Below, piece after piece: positions 10,549-21,481 of a stretch of 64,000 nucleotides of DNA (positions are counted from its first letter, which is position 1; each line of letters starts with the position of its first letter). Location: assembly GCA_002682825.1 (NCBI GenBank), contig NOKP01000019.1, forward strand, positions 744,001 through 808,000. Reading direction: 5' to 3'. This DNA comes from Neonectria sp. B-13 (Eukaryota; Ascomycota; Sordariomycetes; Hypocreales; Nectriaceae). The notes below the pieces were generated by a model that was not told the DNA's origin, did not search any database, and saw only the letters and a program-made list of their open reading frames with translations. The translations under genes were made by a program, and so were the position numbers.

Positions 10549-12108
10549 TCAAAGGCATTCCCAGCTGTCAGCAGCCTTTGAATCGCCCCTACCTTTGTAC
10601 ACATTTCGACGTGGATATCTACAGTGTCTCCTTTCTATTTCAGTATCACCAGAGGCCGTCAGCTTAGTACCTAATATGTAGTCCGGTGCAATGCCTTCCT
10701 CTACCCATCGCACTATGGCAGCGAGTACGTTTTTCTCAGCATCATACGTTGTGAATGTGGCTCGGTTGGCGCCAATCATGTTGGCACCATTGCCACCACC
10801 ACAGTGTGCCAACCCAGAGATGCGAAAATACCGATAGAATTCATCCAATTCCTCTGAAGACGCTCCCATGGTTCTCGACACATGGTCGTAGTAGCGAGCT
10901 GAGTTTTCGCTGCTAATCGCGTTGTCTTCAAGACCGTGATAATGCAGGATCTTTGTTCCCTGTTTCTTGGCTCCAGATAGATCGCCCACCCAAGTAGCCG
11001 CATTGAATGGATTGCGTTGCGAAGCAATCTCCCAATCCGCCGGGTTCAGATTTGCCGGGTCCCAACTAGGGTCGTTATAGATAGCATATCGAAACCAATC
11101 CATGGGGTATCGATGAGGCTCGCCGTTAAGCAATCGATCCGTTGCATTTGCTCCAGGTTGGAAGCGAGGGTGAATCAAGTCCCCTTTCGAGCCGTACACT
11201 GGGGAGAAGACAGCTCTGACAGCAATAGCTTGTTCTCCGCTGAGACAGTTCTCTGATTGACTCGACTTACAGATCAAAGCTTCTGGTCGATATTGGCAGA
11301 GATTTGGATCCTCGATCACGCCGTCTTCCACTCCGTCTAAGTCATCGCATTGCCGCAGAATATCTTCATATACGAGATCCCACTCTGCCGCCGAGAGAAA
11401 GTGTGTCGACTTGGGCGTCCCAGTACTAAGGAGGAGTTGGCCGGTCCAGTACATAAGTCCGTGAAGATCGAAAGCAGGTGCACCAGCGACAATGCCATCA
11501 AAATCTTCTGGGAAGTCTTGGGCCTCTTTGAAGCCCTGTCTGCCACCTGTAGAACATCCTAAATAGTAGGCCTTCGTATGTTTCATCTCATAGAACGCCT
11601 CAGTGATTTGCTTGCCCAACTTGGCCTCAAGGTGAACCGAGCGATACACATAGTCCTCCAAAACTCCAAGGTTATTGTAGAACGGTAGCCCTGAGGTTCC
11701 ATTGTGGCCGTTGTTGGTACCAATACTGGCAAAGTTATGTGAAGCGCCGTAATTTAAATCGTCGTACTTGATACAGCCATTCATTCCGCCATTTCCAGTG
11801 CCAAGGAATCGTCCGCTCCAATCCAGTGGAAGCCAGGCTTCGAGAGAGATGTTACTTTCCCGGCCCGTGGTGGTTAACAGTGAAACCCGGCACAGATCAG
11901 TGTCGACCAACTGAAATGGAAGGTTGCAGCTTGGATCGTTATCTGAGAGTGAAAGGTTCGTTCCTGCAATCACGAAAGTTGTCTCATAAACCGTTGTGTT
12001 TGGGAGTCGTAGACGGTGCAGTAGGGAGTTGCATCGCTCAATAGTGGAACATTGAACTAGTCCAAATGCTGCTGATAGCAATGGCAATAGAAAGTGGGAA
12101 ACCCTCAT
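10549..12108 (-). CDS. Secreted tannase/feruloyl esterase family protein
   Basis: Single-exon gene, 519 aa, from an ATG at 12108. A signal peptide covers about residues 1-20 (FLLPLLSAAFGLVQC). The mature protein belongs to the tannase/feruloyl esterase family, serine hydrolases of the alpha/beta fold that cut ferulate, p-coumarate or gallate esters in plant wall polymers. The nucleophile is S186 in GCSTGGRQG, with acid D395 in HGLEDNA and H435 in AHCGGG. C185 and C436 next to Ser and His give the CS-D-HC disulfide typical of the family. D257/D259/E261 (DDLDGVEDG) is the calcium-site motif of such enzymes. Several N-glycosylation sequons fit secretion. A GCGGGG element (12322-12327) upstream fits a CreA site but is short. 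Tannase versus feruloyl esterase B cannot be settled here. Confidence 0.92.
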   Translation of the reverse strand: MRVSHFLLPLLSAAFGLVQCSTIERCNSLLHRLRLPNTTVYETTFVIAGTNLSLSDNDPSCNLPFQLVDTDLCRVSLLTTTGRESNISLEAWLPLDWSGRFLGTGNGGMNGCIKYDDLNYGASHNFASIGTNNGHNGTSGLPFYNNLGVLEDYVYRSVHLEAKLGKQITEAFYEMKHTKAYYLGCSTGGRQGFKEAQDFPEDFDGIVAGAPAFDLHGLMYWTGQLLLSTGTPKSTHFLSAAEWDLVYEDILRQCDDLDGVEDGVIEDPNLCQYRPEALICKSSQSENCLSGEQAIAVRAVFSPVYGSKGDLIHPRFQPGANATDRLLNGEPHRYPMDWFRYAIYNDPSWDPANLNPADWEIASQRNPFNAATWVGDLSGAKKQGTKILHYHGLEDNAISSENSARYYDHVSRTMGASSEELDEFYRYFRISGLAHCGGGNGANMIGANRATFTTYDAEKNVLAAIVRWVEEGIAPDYILGTKLTASGDTEIERRHCRYPRRNVYKGRGDSKAADSWECL

Positions 12109-15082
12109 GATAGAATTGAGGATACTGAAATCCTCAATTTTGTTGAAGAGGGAGATGTTCCAGCACCATTTATTCGGTGATGAGTAAAGTATCGCAGCCT
12201 GAATTGCCGTGATCTTCTGCCGCGATTATCCGCAACAGATGTCGGAAATTGCGTTTCTGGGCGGATGAAGATTACCCCTCACGGAAAACGCAGGTAAACA
12301 TGTTGTTCATGGTTATTCAGTGCGGGGTGTTGAGCACATAATATATTATTGAAGGTTAGTCCAGTGTGGAGTAGACATTTTCAGTGGGCACAGAGCCTGG
12401 ATCAATCTGCATTCCATTCTCAATTTCCTTTCCCACTTTCAATATCACAACCACCAGGCATGCCTACTCTAAAGAGGGGACAGCGCTTTGATCGAATTGG
12501 CATATCCCTGAGGGTTGACGTAGTATGACTGGGATCTTAAATCAAAAGCAAAGACTGCATATCAAATTGAGTGTTGCGTTGCGTGTTGCTCAGTAGTCGG
12601 CCACATTAATGTTGGGTTCCTATATGGTTGACTCGCTGAATATTGTGCTACTTCTAGCTTAACAAGGCCCCATTCAATGCTTTTACATAAGCTACAGATA
12701 TCCTCTCTAGAGTGGTAGCAAATGATTGTACCTCCCAGGAAATTTGACTTGTTGTGCCTCGAATTAATTACGCCTTGGGCTGCTAAATACAAGCTTCATC
12801 GCGGCTCGGAATCCTGCTGAACTCACTACCAGAATAAGTGGTGGAATGGGGGCTGCAAATCATTTTTAACAGCGCCATGGCTTGTCATTATTCAGCATGA
12901 AATCTCTTTTTATCAGTATTACACATATAGTTAGTTACCTACATCAGTCTTTTCAGTCAGAACGCGCCCATAGGTGCACTACCATAGCCAAAAACCATCG
13001 CAACGGGTTATCTCAACCAGTCAACGCAATCGGTTCAAGTTCCTTTTACCTGCTTACCAACTCAGATGTCCTGATTTAAATTAGACTGGTGTGGAGCCTG
13101 AGCCCTCAGAATCGTTAGTGGTACTACCGAGACAAGAAAGCCATAACAATGTCTATAAAGCTTCATTTACTTAGCTACCTCGATTTGAGAGTATATCGAG
13201 AAGCCCTAGTTTCAATAGAGAGAGAACATAATGATGGATTTCTGGCGGGCAGTAAGCACCTCAAGTGTTCTCTCTTGCCTGGTACCTCAACATCACAGGC
13301 TTGAATACCGAGTACCGAGCACCAATTTCGCTAAGCTTAGCTAAATATGGTTCCCTTGCCAACCCATTCATCATCCGTGTCCTTCCATGACCAAATTTTC
13401 ACCGCTTATCACGTGGACACTTTCGAGCGGGTCTATAAAACCATGGTCTCGCTCGCCGTAGAAAAAAAGTTCTCTTCCCTCCCTACATCAGTTAGGGTTA
13501 ATACTTCACCATGTGTTTTATTAATTCAACGGCGGCTCCGCTTTGCGGCTTGCTGAGGGTTATTCTGATCTCTTTGGATCTCCTTCCGTTCCCGGCCTCC
13601 CAGAGTGAAGAGACTGCCTTCCTACCAGCCACTAACAACCTTCGGGGTTTTTGACTGTGGGGTGGTCTCGACATTTCTTTTGTTGGAATCTACGTATTTT
13701 GTGTACTCGTACCAGACTGCGCATCATGAGAATATGCCAGAATACTCACATCGTAGGTAACGTAGAGAGAAAAGGGACGGCAACTTCCCATTAGGCGGGC
13801 TACCTCATTTTCTTTTTGACCCCAACACCGTATTATTGGGCCAGAACTGTTGATGTAATCGCGAGAATGAGTCTGTACGTTTTTTGTGCAAATGGCTTGC
13901 CATCGGGTACGGTATTTCCGGACCAGGCTAGAGGCACCAGGCATTCCCTCGCATCGATTATCCTTGCCTTAGCGGGGCATCTCGACTTGCGCGTTGGGTG
14001 CGTTGCATGTCTGGGCCATACCACCACCCGTAAAGCCGACCTAGTGTTCGATTCTTCATTAAGCGCGACCTTATGTGTAACCATTCACATAACATGCTTG
14101 ATTTAACTCTTTTCAACAAGAAACCGGGGGAACTGCCCTGGACCTAAAATGAAGTCGGTTCCCGGTTGGGCACTTGTTTTACAACCCGTTCAACGTATCT
14201 TTCTCCACCAACATGTCTTTGAGCATTTCGTACAGGGTAGGTAGGATTCATATCTATATCCCGGTTGAGATTTTGCCGCCAAGAAAGTAGCGTTTCGAAG
14301 ATGACCAATGTCAGGTTCATCTGTCTCCATGTCTGATGGGAAACACGGCAAAATGTCAGCAAAGACTTTAAATGGCCAGGAGCTTGAGCCGCTTATCGTT
14401 CTGAATACGGGACATCGAACAACCCTTATGCCGTTGGAGTTGCTTGGTCCGTGGTCGGCAGGCGATCCCGAGCGCGGCATGGTCTCGGAGTTGGAGAGCA
14501 TATTCTAGGAAAATGAGTCGTCGAATGCATATCAAGCCGGAGAGATAGCTCGTATAAGATCGGGCGGGAAGGAAGGTGTTTGATGTAGAGGAAAGGCCGG
14601 AGATGCAGCCAGCATGAACCAAGATCGTAGAGCTGGGCTGTCATGTCAACCGGTCAGAGGCTGAGTACAAAGCGATAGGCTCAGCCCAAACAAATATTCC
14701 GGCAGGCGGTGTCAGCTTCTCCGGAACTTCCCCTTGTAAACCAGACCTCTCTTCTTAGCTTATAGTCAGCATGTCAGCTTCTGCTTTAGAGTTCACGCAA
14801 CTGTTGCTTAGTGTTTAGAATAAAAATACCACGGGAGCAGACATTGTGAGGCCATCTTTGTAAGTGAATGACTGCGCCCTTATTCAGACCTTATCTCGTC
14901 ACTAAATAGGCTATGGGATTTCCACTTTCTCTGACCCCGATGGTTCTACCTGTAGCTTGCTCAAGAGTAGATCAAGCGGCCGATATATACCACTCCCTTA
15001 ACCGAGACCATAGAAATGGGTACTAAACACACTCTGCCAGGTTCGCGCCCATGTTCTGAATGCGAGCGATCATCTCATCAAT
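12109..15082. other. Large gene-poor interval
   Basis: Nearly 3 kb in which I find no supportable gene. Its first 250 bases are the esterase promoter. Short frames on both strands (12562-12792, 13347-13556, 13833-14084, 14190-14501) lack domains, start context or partner exons. No tRNA was recognised by eye. Confidence 0.4.
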
Positions 15083-16780
15083 CTAAACCGTTTCTTGAAC
15101 CCAGTCCTCCGGTTCTGGCGAATTAGCCATGTAAGCCCTCGTAACAATTAAAGGTGGCAGAATAGTGCCTGGCCTAATACCGTGGAACCTGTGGTCAAAT
15201 AAATACTCTACCGACTGGCAGATATAACGACATGAGGCCTGGGGCCATTCCGCTTTGTAGCCCAAGGGATTTGACAACCTACCCGTCCAGGGTTCTCGCA
15301 AGTTCTCATTTGTAGTTTGGCTATAGTCTGTCTTTGCCCGGCTGGAAAGACCAGTATTTCCATGATGCTGTCCTAGTGTTATGCCATCGAGGGAAGATAA
15401 CCTTAAGTGAAGAGAACAAATATTCGCTTGTACGAGAAGTTGTACGGTCCAGTATAAAACCATGGTTTCCGCTATAGTGTATGATGGAAAGTGAAGCGAT
15501 ACAGGGAATAATTTACCCCGATCTAGACTGTCAGTCGAGCTGTTAATAGTGGATAACTCGGGCCAGTATAGAGAGCCTGTTACAGCCTGATATATAGAAA
15601 GCCATTCGTCGAGCTGCCTTTTAAGCTCCAGACACAAATCAAGGATTCCCAGCCCACCGTTGAAGGCATCTATGGGATGCGGCAAAGAGAATGCTGTGTC
15701 CATCCTGGCTAAGACATCCGGAATTCGAAGGAATATATCGAGAAGGAGGTCTTGAGAACCTTTGGGTTTTGAACCCCACGGCTCTTGCATCCACTCGGGC
15801 TGGGCTAGGAACGTTGCTTGACGTTGTCTTAGGCCCTGATAGGCCTGGAGCAGTCAGTGCCTTACACATGAATACCGGTGAGACTTCCCCAAACTTACTG
15901 TATGCATCCTCAGCACTTGGAAGACATCATGCGCCAGTCCTTCGACATGTTCTTTCGGTCCTCGCCACTGGAGGAGTATCATAGCCCCCTGGTAGTGTTT
16001 CATATACCCACCAACTGTCCGGCCAGAGCACTCGGAGAATTCATACATGCCGAGCATCACACAGGCGGCAATGGTTTGCTTGTCGTATTGGGTCATGGGA
16101 CTATTGATGGAGCGCTGGAGTTCTTGCAGACCTTTTGTGTATAGGGGCAAGCTATGGCGGACCAAAGCCTCATGGCCACCTTTCTGCCCGAATTTTGCGG
16201 TGCTTAGTGCCAGCATTGCATGTTCGAGAGCCGGTGATAGCGATGCGATGCCACCCAGTTGAAGAAGCCACTTGCGATGGGCACCAGGGTGAGCTTGGCT
16301 AAGCCCAGTCGGTGGAAACTGGTCATCTATGAAGAAGGCCCAAAATTGATCTCTAGAGACATTGCGTGGGGATACAGAGCTAGGTATGCATAGAGCTGGA
16401 GCGACTTGGTGAGCTTGGAAAGCACCGTCATTTGGCATATAGGACGAGTGTCGCAATTGTTGATCTCGTCTCCAACGCGATAGTAATAGAGGAGCGGCCC
16501 CAGCCTCGTAAGCGTGCTGCAGCGTGCCTGGGATGTTTCGGTCATGGACGTCTTTGCATATTTGGAGAGGATGAAGGCTTGCTTCTTCGAATAGCCTGCA
16601 CATGGGCGGCCTGCCTTGAGGCACTTTATGCAATGGGGTTTCTCGCCACCGCACTTTGGAAGCGTTTGATAAGCATAGGTCCGGATAGCTGTAGGCTCTG
16701 AGTGGTGAGGGATAACCAACCCTGATTTTCCTTTCTTTGCAGGTGTGGCATGCTTTTGAACGCCCCGCGACGCCTACCAT
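15083..16780 (-). CDS. Zn2Cys6 transcription factor (Fungal_trans_2/DUF3468-like)
   Basis: Starts at the ATG at 16780. Exon 1 (16780-16721) ends inside the zinc cluster; intron 16654-16720 joins KERKIR to CGGEKPHC, restoring the full cluster CHTCKERKIRC-x6-C-x2-C-x6-C, followed by AGYSKKQAF. This start and the following loop are typical of regulators with the DUF3468 domain. The C-terminal part is joined by a clear intron (15845-15898) and ends at 15083, with the family-like stretch ATFLAQPEWMQEPW. Between about 16460 and 16390 the reading frame changes, and no strong donor/acceptor pair connects the two frames. Candidates are weak donors at GTCCTA or GTCGCT, so either a poor intron or a frameshift is present. 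It is divergent from the DUF7702-like gene, 532 bases away. Confidence 0.78.
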
Positions 16781-17312
16781 TGTGGTGGAGGGTCTGTTTT
16801 CAGGCTGATCTTTCCAGAGACTCGTAAGATCTCGTTATGAAATACCGAGGCATGAGAGTCATATTAATTAGGAGAAGCGTTGCCCGAATTCCGCTGTATC
16901 TGGGATGAAAATTACGCCGATGCGGTGGAGCAATGTTTTAGTCGGCCGAATTAATTACGGGACGCAACTCGACTTTGACCAATCCTAGCCAGGGCATTGT
17001 TAGGTCATTGAAGAACTAAGCCTACTCCGGCTGCATTCTGCGAGAGCTGGCTCATTGCTGTGGCTTGGTCGCCGTCTTCGCATCTGGGAACAGTCCAGCT
17101 GAAATTCCAACATTAACCCTACTCCTCTTCAGGCATCAATTGGCGGCCTTTGAGGGCTATGTTCGTGGGCTATGATGATGGGCAGGACACGCTTTGACAT
17201 TGCTTTCAATTTTACAGGAATATAAATGAGCCAGTCCTCCCGATGCTAGTCGGTGTTTTGAATCATCCATTCATTATCACGTTTTGAGCCTCTCCTTACC
17301 TACCTCCAAAAA
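16781..17312. promoter_or_regulatory. Divergent promoter region
   Basis: 532 bases between the start codons of a Zn2Cys6 regulator (minus) and a membrane protein gene (plus). A TATAAAT-like word at about 17220 lies roughly 90 bases before the plus-strand ATG. A regulator and its divergent neighbour are often co-controlled, which is an inference here. Confidence 0.45.
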
Positions 17313-18260
17313 ATGGTGAACTCGCATACAGCTGCTGGAATCGCCCAGGTCGTCTTTTACGTTCCAATACTCCCCATTGCAACTCTCAACCTTGTCCGTG
17401 GTTGGGATCATAGGCTTCGCCTTGTGTGTTACCCTCTTGTCACCTTTTCTCTTTGTAAGTCATCCCAAAGCCGCTCTTGCGTTAGGGCATCTACTGACGG
17501 CTGTAATCTTAGTTCGATTTACGGGTGGAATCTTGACTATCATTCGAGGATCCGATCCGACAAATCTTGGCTTGGTCATTGCCACCACAGTGCTGCTGAA
17601 CGTTGGCCTCATCCCACTCTTAATCTCCCTTGTCGGGTTTCTCCGCCTGATGTATGTTGTGATATCCTGTCGAAATGCCTGAGTTATTTGCTGATGTTCC
17701 AGTCTGAAATCGAGTATTGATCAGAACAAGCGCGCCAATATTCTTCTCAAACTCATACGAATTGCTTTTCTCGCTGCGATTGTCCTCCTAACGGTAAGCG
17801 GAGGCCTCAGTGGCTCCGATGCGTATGTCACAGCAGCAAGGTCTCTATCCAAAGCTGGCTACGTCACGCTTGCGGTTGTGCTTGCCTTGATCACCGCGGA
17901 GTTGATTCATCTTTATACTCAAAGCCATCGCATAGCTGCGGGAATGTTCTTCGTAAGTAAACACCATATCAAACTAATATCGGCCTGTCTAATCTGTACC
18001 TGCAGTATGTGAGACTTACCTTTGCCAGTATTCCAGCACTGGTCTTGCGTACTATCTATGGACTTCTTTGTGTATTCACAGTGAACAATCCTTCTACGAT
18101 CTGGAATTCTATGTTTGGGTCAACGGTGGCCTTCACTTTGATGTGTTTGCTAGCAGAATACATCACGGCTCTCATCTTCTTATTCCTAGGGGTTCGCTAT
18201 GCGCAGAATGCTCGTCGAGGCGGATTGAAGCGGCTTGACATCGTACCTTGCGGGGTTTAG
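17313..18260 (+). CDS. DUF7702-like seven-helix membrane protein
   Basis: 261 aa in four exons: 17313-17454, 17513-17651, 17703-17952 and 18006-18260, with three introns of 51-58 bases. The ATG at 17313 opens an N-terminus typical of the family (NSHTAAGIAQVVFYVP). About seven hydrophobic helices follow, with conserved pieces GGILTIIRGSDP, LLNVGLIPLLISLVG, GGLSGSDA and LRTIYGLLCVF, then a basic tail. This layout matches a fungal integral membrane family (DUF7702), which is distantly RTA1/receptor-like and has no established function. All exon joins stay in frame. The neighbouring regulator on the other strand may control it. Confidence 0.82.
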
Positions 18261-19336
18261 TACCCTGTGATCTAGGATGCTAGGGGGCTCACATTCACTT
18301 AATGTATTATTAAGGAGACTTACATTGTGGTTCCACAACGAAGTCATTATAGAATTCAATCCATAGTCTTAACCTTAGCCTGGCTGGTTTCCTTTATATT
18401 TAACATTTAGACCATTGACCCCGGATTATCTTATTTGTTTTTTTCTTTTCAATACTGCCTCTTCACTATTCTAAGCTTGCTTTTAGGCAACGAGGGTACC
18501 TGTCCACAATGCCTAGGTACTATTCAGCGGGTTCTATGACGTAACCCCCGTACTCTTCCATTATCAATTGTCGTGCCCTTGAATTGTCGTTTACCCCTGT
18601 AAAAGCCCGCGGTCTTCTTAATCCGGTCTGTTTTCGCAGCCTACTTAGTAACGCACAAATGCTCTCGTTTCTTTTGCTTGATATCTCACTTACACGTCTC
18701 AGCGCGTCTCAATGCGTGTTTCTATACAGCGGATAATTGGCGATCTTTTGTCAAAGATGGAGCTAGATGTCTCCAGTAAAATACTGTCCAACCCTCTATG
18801 TCTAGGTTATCCATCCTGAAGCTCGCCGTTTGATCCGTAACGTGGGGTTTAACACCCTACCTGCTGGCTAATCTCAGCCGAATAATGTACAATGCCGATT
18901 GCGGGGGTAGCTGTCGACATTGCGGAGAAACCTAGGTTATCCGAGTGTTTAGTAAGATGAGTTGAAAGGTAGGGTAGTAGCTCGATTCACCGTCCCTGCC
19001 AAAGATTCCACATATATGCCGTAATTACCACCATATTTTAAGGTTCTTGGACTATCTCTCCAATATGTTGTAGCATGAAATAATGTACCTTGTGTCTAGA
19101 TTCGTCGAGGCCATTTCTATTACATTTTGTCAAAAGTAGCTTGATGGACTTTTAGTTTAATCAACATTTAACATTCTCTTCATTGTTGTAACGTATAGGC
19201 AATCCTCCTAGCTTCCCCCCGGAGCTGCCGTTCCTCATGCCAAGTCATGACTTGCCTGTCCTGTTCCTAGCCGGAACCATTCCACTCTGGATACTTGCTA
19301 GCATCGACAAACTTGGAGCTTGGACCAATCAACGGC
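18261..19336. other. AT-rich gene-poor interval
   Basis: About 1.1 kb of TA-rich sequence with stops in all frames. It may be old or RIP-affected DNA, but no transposon protein or terminal repeat was seen. Confidence 0.4.
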
Positions 19337-19795
19337 TCATCTCTGAGGTCTCCTTTCCACTAGACCGCGATCGTTTCTGAAAGCGGCTCCCATGCAGCTT
19401 TGAGATTCGGGCTGAAGACCAAACGTGGCAGCTTCCCGGGCCTCCAAGAACATGATGAAATCAATTGCCGTTTCAAGCGTGGTTCTGACAGCTCTCTCAA
19501 GGTAACCTATTTTGCCATCAACCTTATCAGCAATGCGTTCAAATGTGATAGGCGCACTTAGACCCTCTTCAACACCTGTGCATACGAGAAGCACAGGCAG
19601 CCTTCCGACAGTTTTCGAGTCCTCGTCGCGGTAGCTGTTAAAACAAACGAGGACAATCAGGGCTTGAAATAGCGGCTGGAGGATATATAACCTGTGGTTA
19701 TGGATTGTTCTGGGTACCCATCCCTCTATTTCCTGACCTGAAGCAAACATTTCGTTATAGGCGTGGTGACGTGCCTTTACCTCAGCGGATGGCAC
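19337..19795 (-). CDS. Hypothetical gene fragment, start uncertain
   Basis: A minus-strand frame of about 150 codons. The first in-frame ATG is internal (about residue 15), and the frame opens at a GTG, so the 5' end is unclear. A likely 57-base intron (GTTATA donor, TTTTAACAG acceptor, multiple of three) would remove the hydrophobic stretch near residue 45 and join HNH to YRDEDSKTVGRLPVLLVCTG. The rest (FERIADKVDGKIGYLERAV) looks helical. I do not recognise a family. It could be a partial or decayed gene, particularly as the assembly gap is only 300 bases away. Confidence 0.35.
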   Translation of the reverse strand: MPSAEVKARHHAYNEMFASGQEIEGWVPRTIHNHRLYILQPLFQALIVLVCFNSYRDEDSKTVGRLPVLLVCTGVEEGLSAPITFERIADKVDGKIGYLERAVRTTLETAIDFIMFLEAREAATFGLQPESQSCMGAAFRNDRGLVERRPQR

Positions 19796-20089
19796 TATTC
19801 AATGAGACAAGGCTGTTGACGGTCTTCTCGGATGGTGAAGGCTTATTAGTCATTTCGGGAAAGTGGTCGACGTCTCTCACTGACGCTATGTAATGGAGTT
19901 GAACACCATATAAATGGATTAGATGTCGATATTCTCCCTCCATGATTGTGCGGATGAACCAAAGGGCTTCGTCTCTTCTGTACCCTGTTCAGGGTTTTTT
20001 TATGGTGGTGGAGGCATGACGGAATGATCGATAACGAATAATCGATGCTAGAAGGTGAAGTAAATGCGTGGGACAAAATGATTACAAGT

Positions 20090-20189
20090 NNNNNNNNNNN
20101 NNNNNNNNNNNNNNNNNNNNNNNNNNNNNNNNNNNNNNNNNNNNNNNNNNNNNNNNNNNNNNNNNNNNNNNNNNNNNNNNNNNNNNNNN
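20090..20189. other. 100-N assembly gap
   Basis: Exactly 100 unknown bases, a conventional scaffold-gap length, so the real distance is unknown. It directly abuts a tandem repeat that probably broke the assembly. Confidence 0.99.
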
Positions 20190-20294
20190 TACTAAATACT
20201 AAATACTAAATACTAAATACTAAATACTAAATACTAAATACTAAATACTAAATACTAAATACTAAATACTAAATACTAAATACTAAATACTAAA
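20190..20294. repeat. (TACTAAA)n tandem array
   Basis: Fifteen perfect copies of the heptamer TACTAAA lie immediately after the gap. The array probably extends into the gap, so the true copy number is higher. Confidence 0.97.
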
Positions 20295-20368
20295 CTTATT
20301 CTCTTACTCTTAACACAATGTCACCTTGCAAAATGCAGCAGCATTCACAACAATAAAACTCATGGAGA

Positions 20369-20888
20369 ATGTCGCCCCTCACAAGCATCTCACTGCGGGG
20401 ACGCCGCAAGCGCCAACTTGCCCACATGTTACACGCAATCCACCAAGTTGAGCCCACGACAGCGTCTTCGCTGCCCAACCCAATCCAGGTCGTCTGCATC
20501 TTAGACACACATAACACACGTCTAACACTGTCCATTGGATACATATTGATCCATGCCGGCGACCTGACCGAGAACGGGTCGTTTGATGAAATGCAAGCCG
20601 AGCTGAAATGGCTCTCTGACCAGCCACACCAGTACAAGATCCTCATTGCTAGAAACCATGATGTCTTGCTCGATGACGACTTTCTTGCCATGTATCTGGA
20701 GCGACGCTACGGCCAGAATAAGACAAAGGAGGATCTGGTTTGGGGAACCGTCATCTACCTCCAGGACACTTGCGTAACTCTCAAACTTCCTTCACCTGGC
20801 CAAGCAACACGTCTTCGGAAGTTCACAATATTTGGCAGCCCCTGAATACCTTTGTGAATACGGCATTAGTTCGTGGACCATGCAATGA
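20369..20888 (+). pseudogene. Calcineurin-like metallophosphoesterase, decayed
   Basis: The frame from the ATG at 20369 carries a metallophosphoesterase core: DTHNT, HAGDLTENGSFDEM, then NHDVLLD and ERRYGQ. Metal ligands of these enzymes (Asp/His of DTH, Asp of GD, Asn/His of NHD) remain. Two small residues normally conserved beside them are changed: CISDTHN-type Ser to Leu (TTA) and GNHD-type Gly to Arg (AGA). Both are explainable by a single C-to-T or G-to-A change. The frame ends at IFGSP. One base later in another frame the expected continuation EYGISSW appears and then stops at 20888. The second half of the enzyme is missing. It is read as a frameshifted, truncated copy next to an assembly gap; an assembly error is possible. 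Confidence 0.68.
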
Positions 20889-21481
20889 ACTTAGAAACAA
20901 CCCAGTTGTAGTCAACATATAACACGCACCGTCCACTCTAACTCGGCCGTCTTTTATCTTATCGAGCTCCAAAACAGTTGAAATGACAACTTCATCAGCT
21001 ATGACATTCCGTGAATTTTCTTCAATGTCGCTAACATGTTCCTGCTGTCGGTGGTCTGCTTCGGCCACACTGGTCTTATCTTGAACAAGCTCGACAGGCC
21101 AGAGCCTTGAGCGGTCCTTACCAGGTGTACCTCAGGTTGTCCTCTGTATTTGACCGAAAGAGAGTTGGCTCATATTAACCGCATCAAGTAAGATGATGCA
21201 ACTTTGATGGCTTTTATCATCGCTGTTGCTGTCTCCATCTCAAGTCCTCTAGTACAAAGCTACCGAACAACGGCAGCTCAAACTCCATTCACGCGTTTTA
21301 TGTCATTGCTCGCATGCTCCCGACTATTGATGCCAGGAGGAGTGTAAAAGTGGTGCACGGGCCAAATATAAACAAACAGTGCTTTCTTTAACCCAAACTG
21401 TTCTCTTTACTTCTCTCCATCAGCATCCAATCTTCTGATACATCCTCCACCAAACTGCCGAACCCTCAGTCAGCAATCGCT
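20889..21481. promoter_or_regulatory. Intergenic, promoter of the next gene
   Basis: 593 bases. Around 21365-21415 there is a TATAAAC word followed by pyrimidine-rich sequence (CTTTACTTCTCTCC), a usual fungal core-promoter layout for the ATG at 21482. Confidence 0.45.

Noticed and set aside
13690..14644. Several overlapping short frames on both strands
   Set aside because: No domain, no consistent splice partner, conflicting strands.
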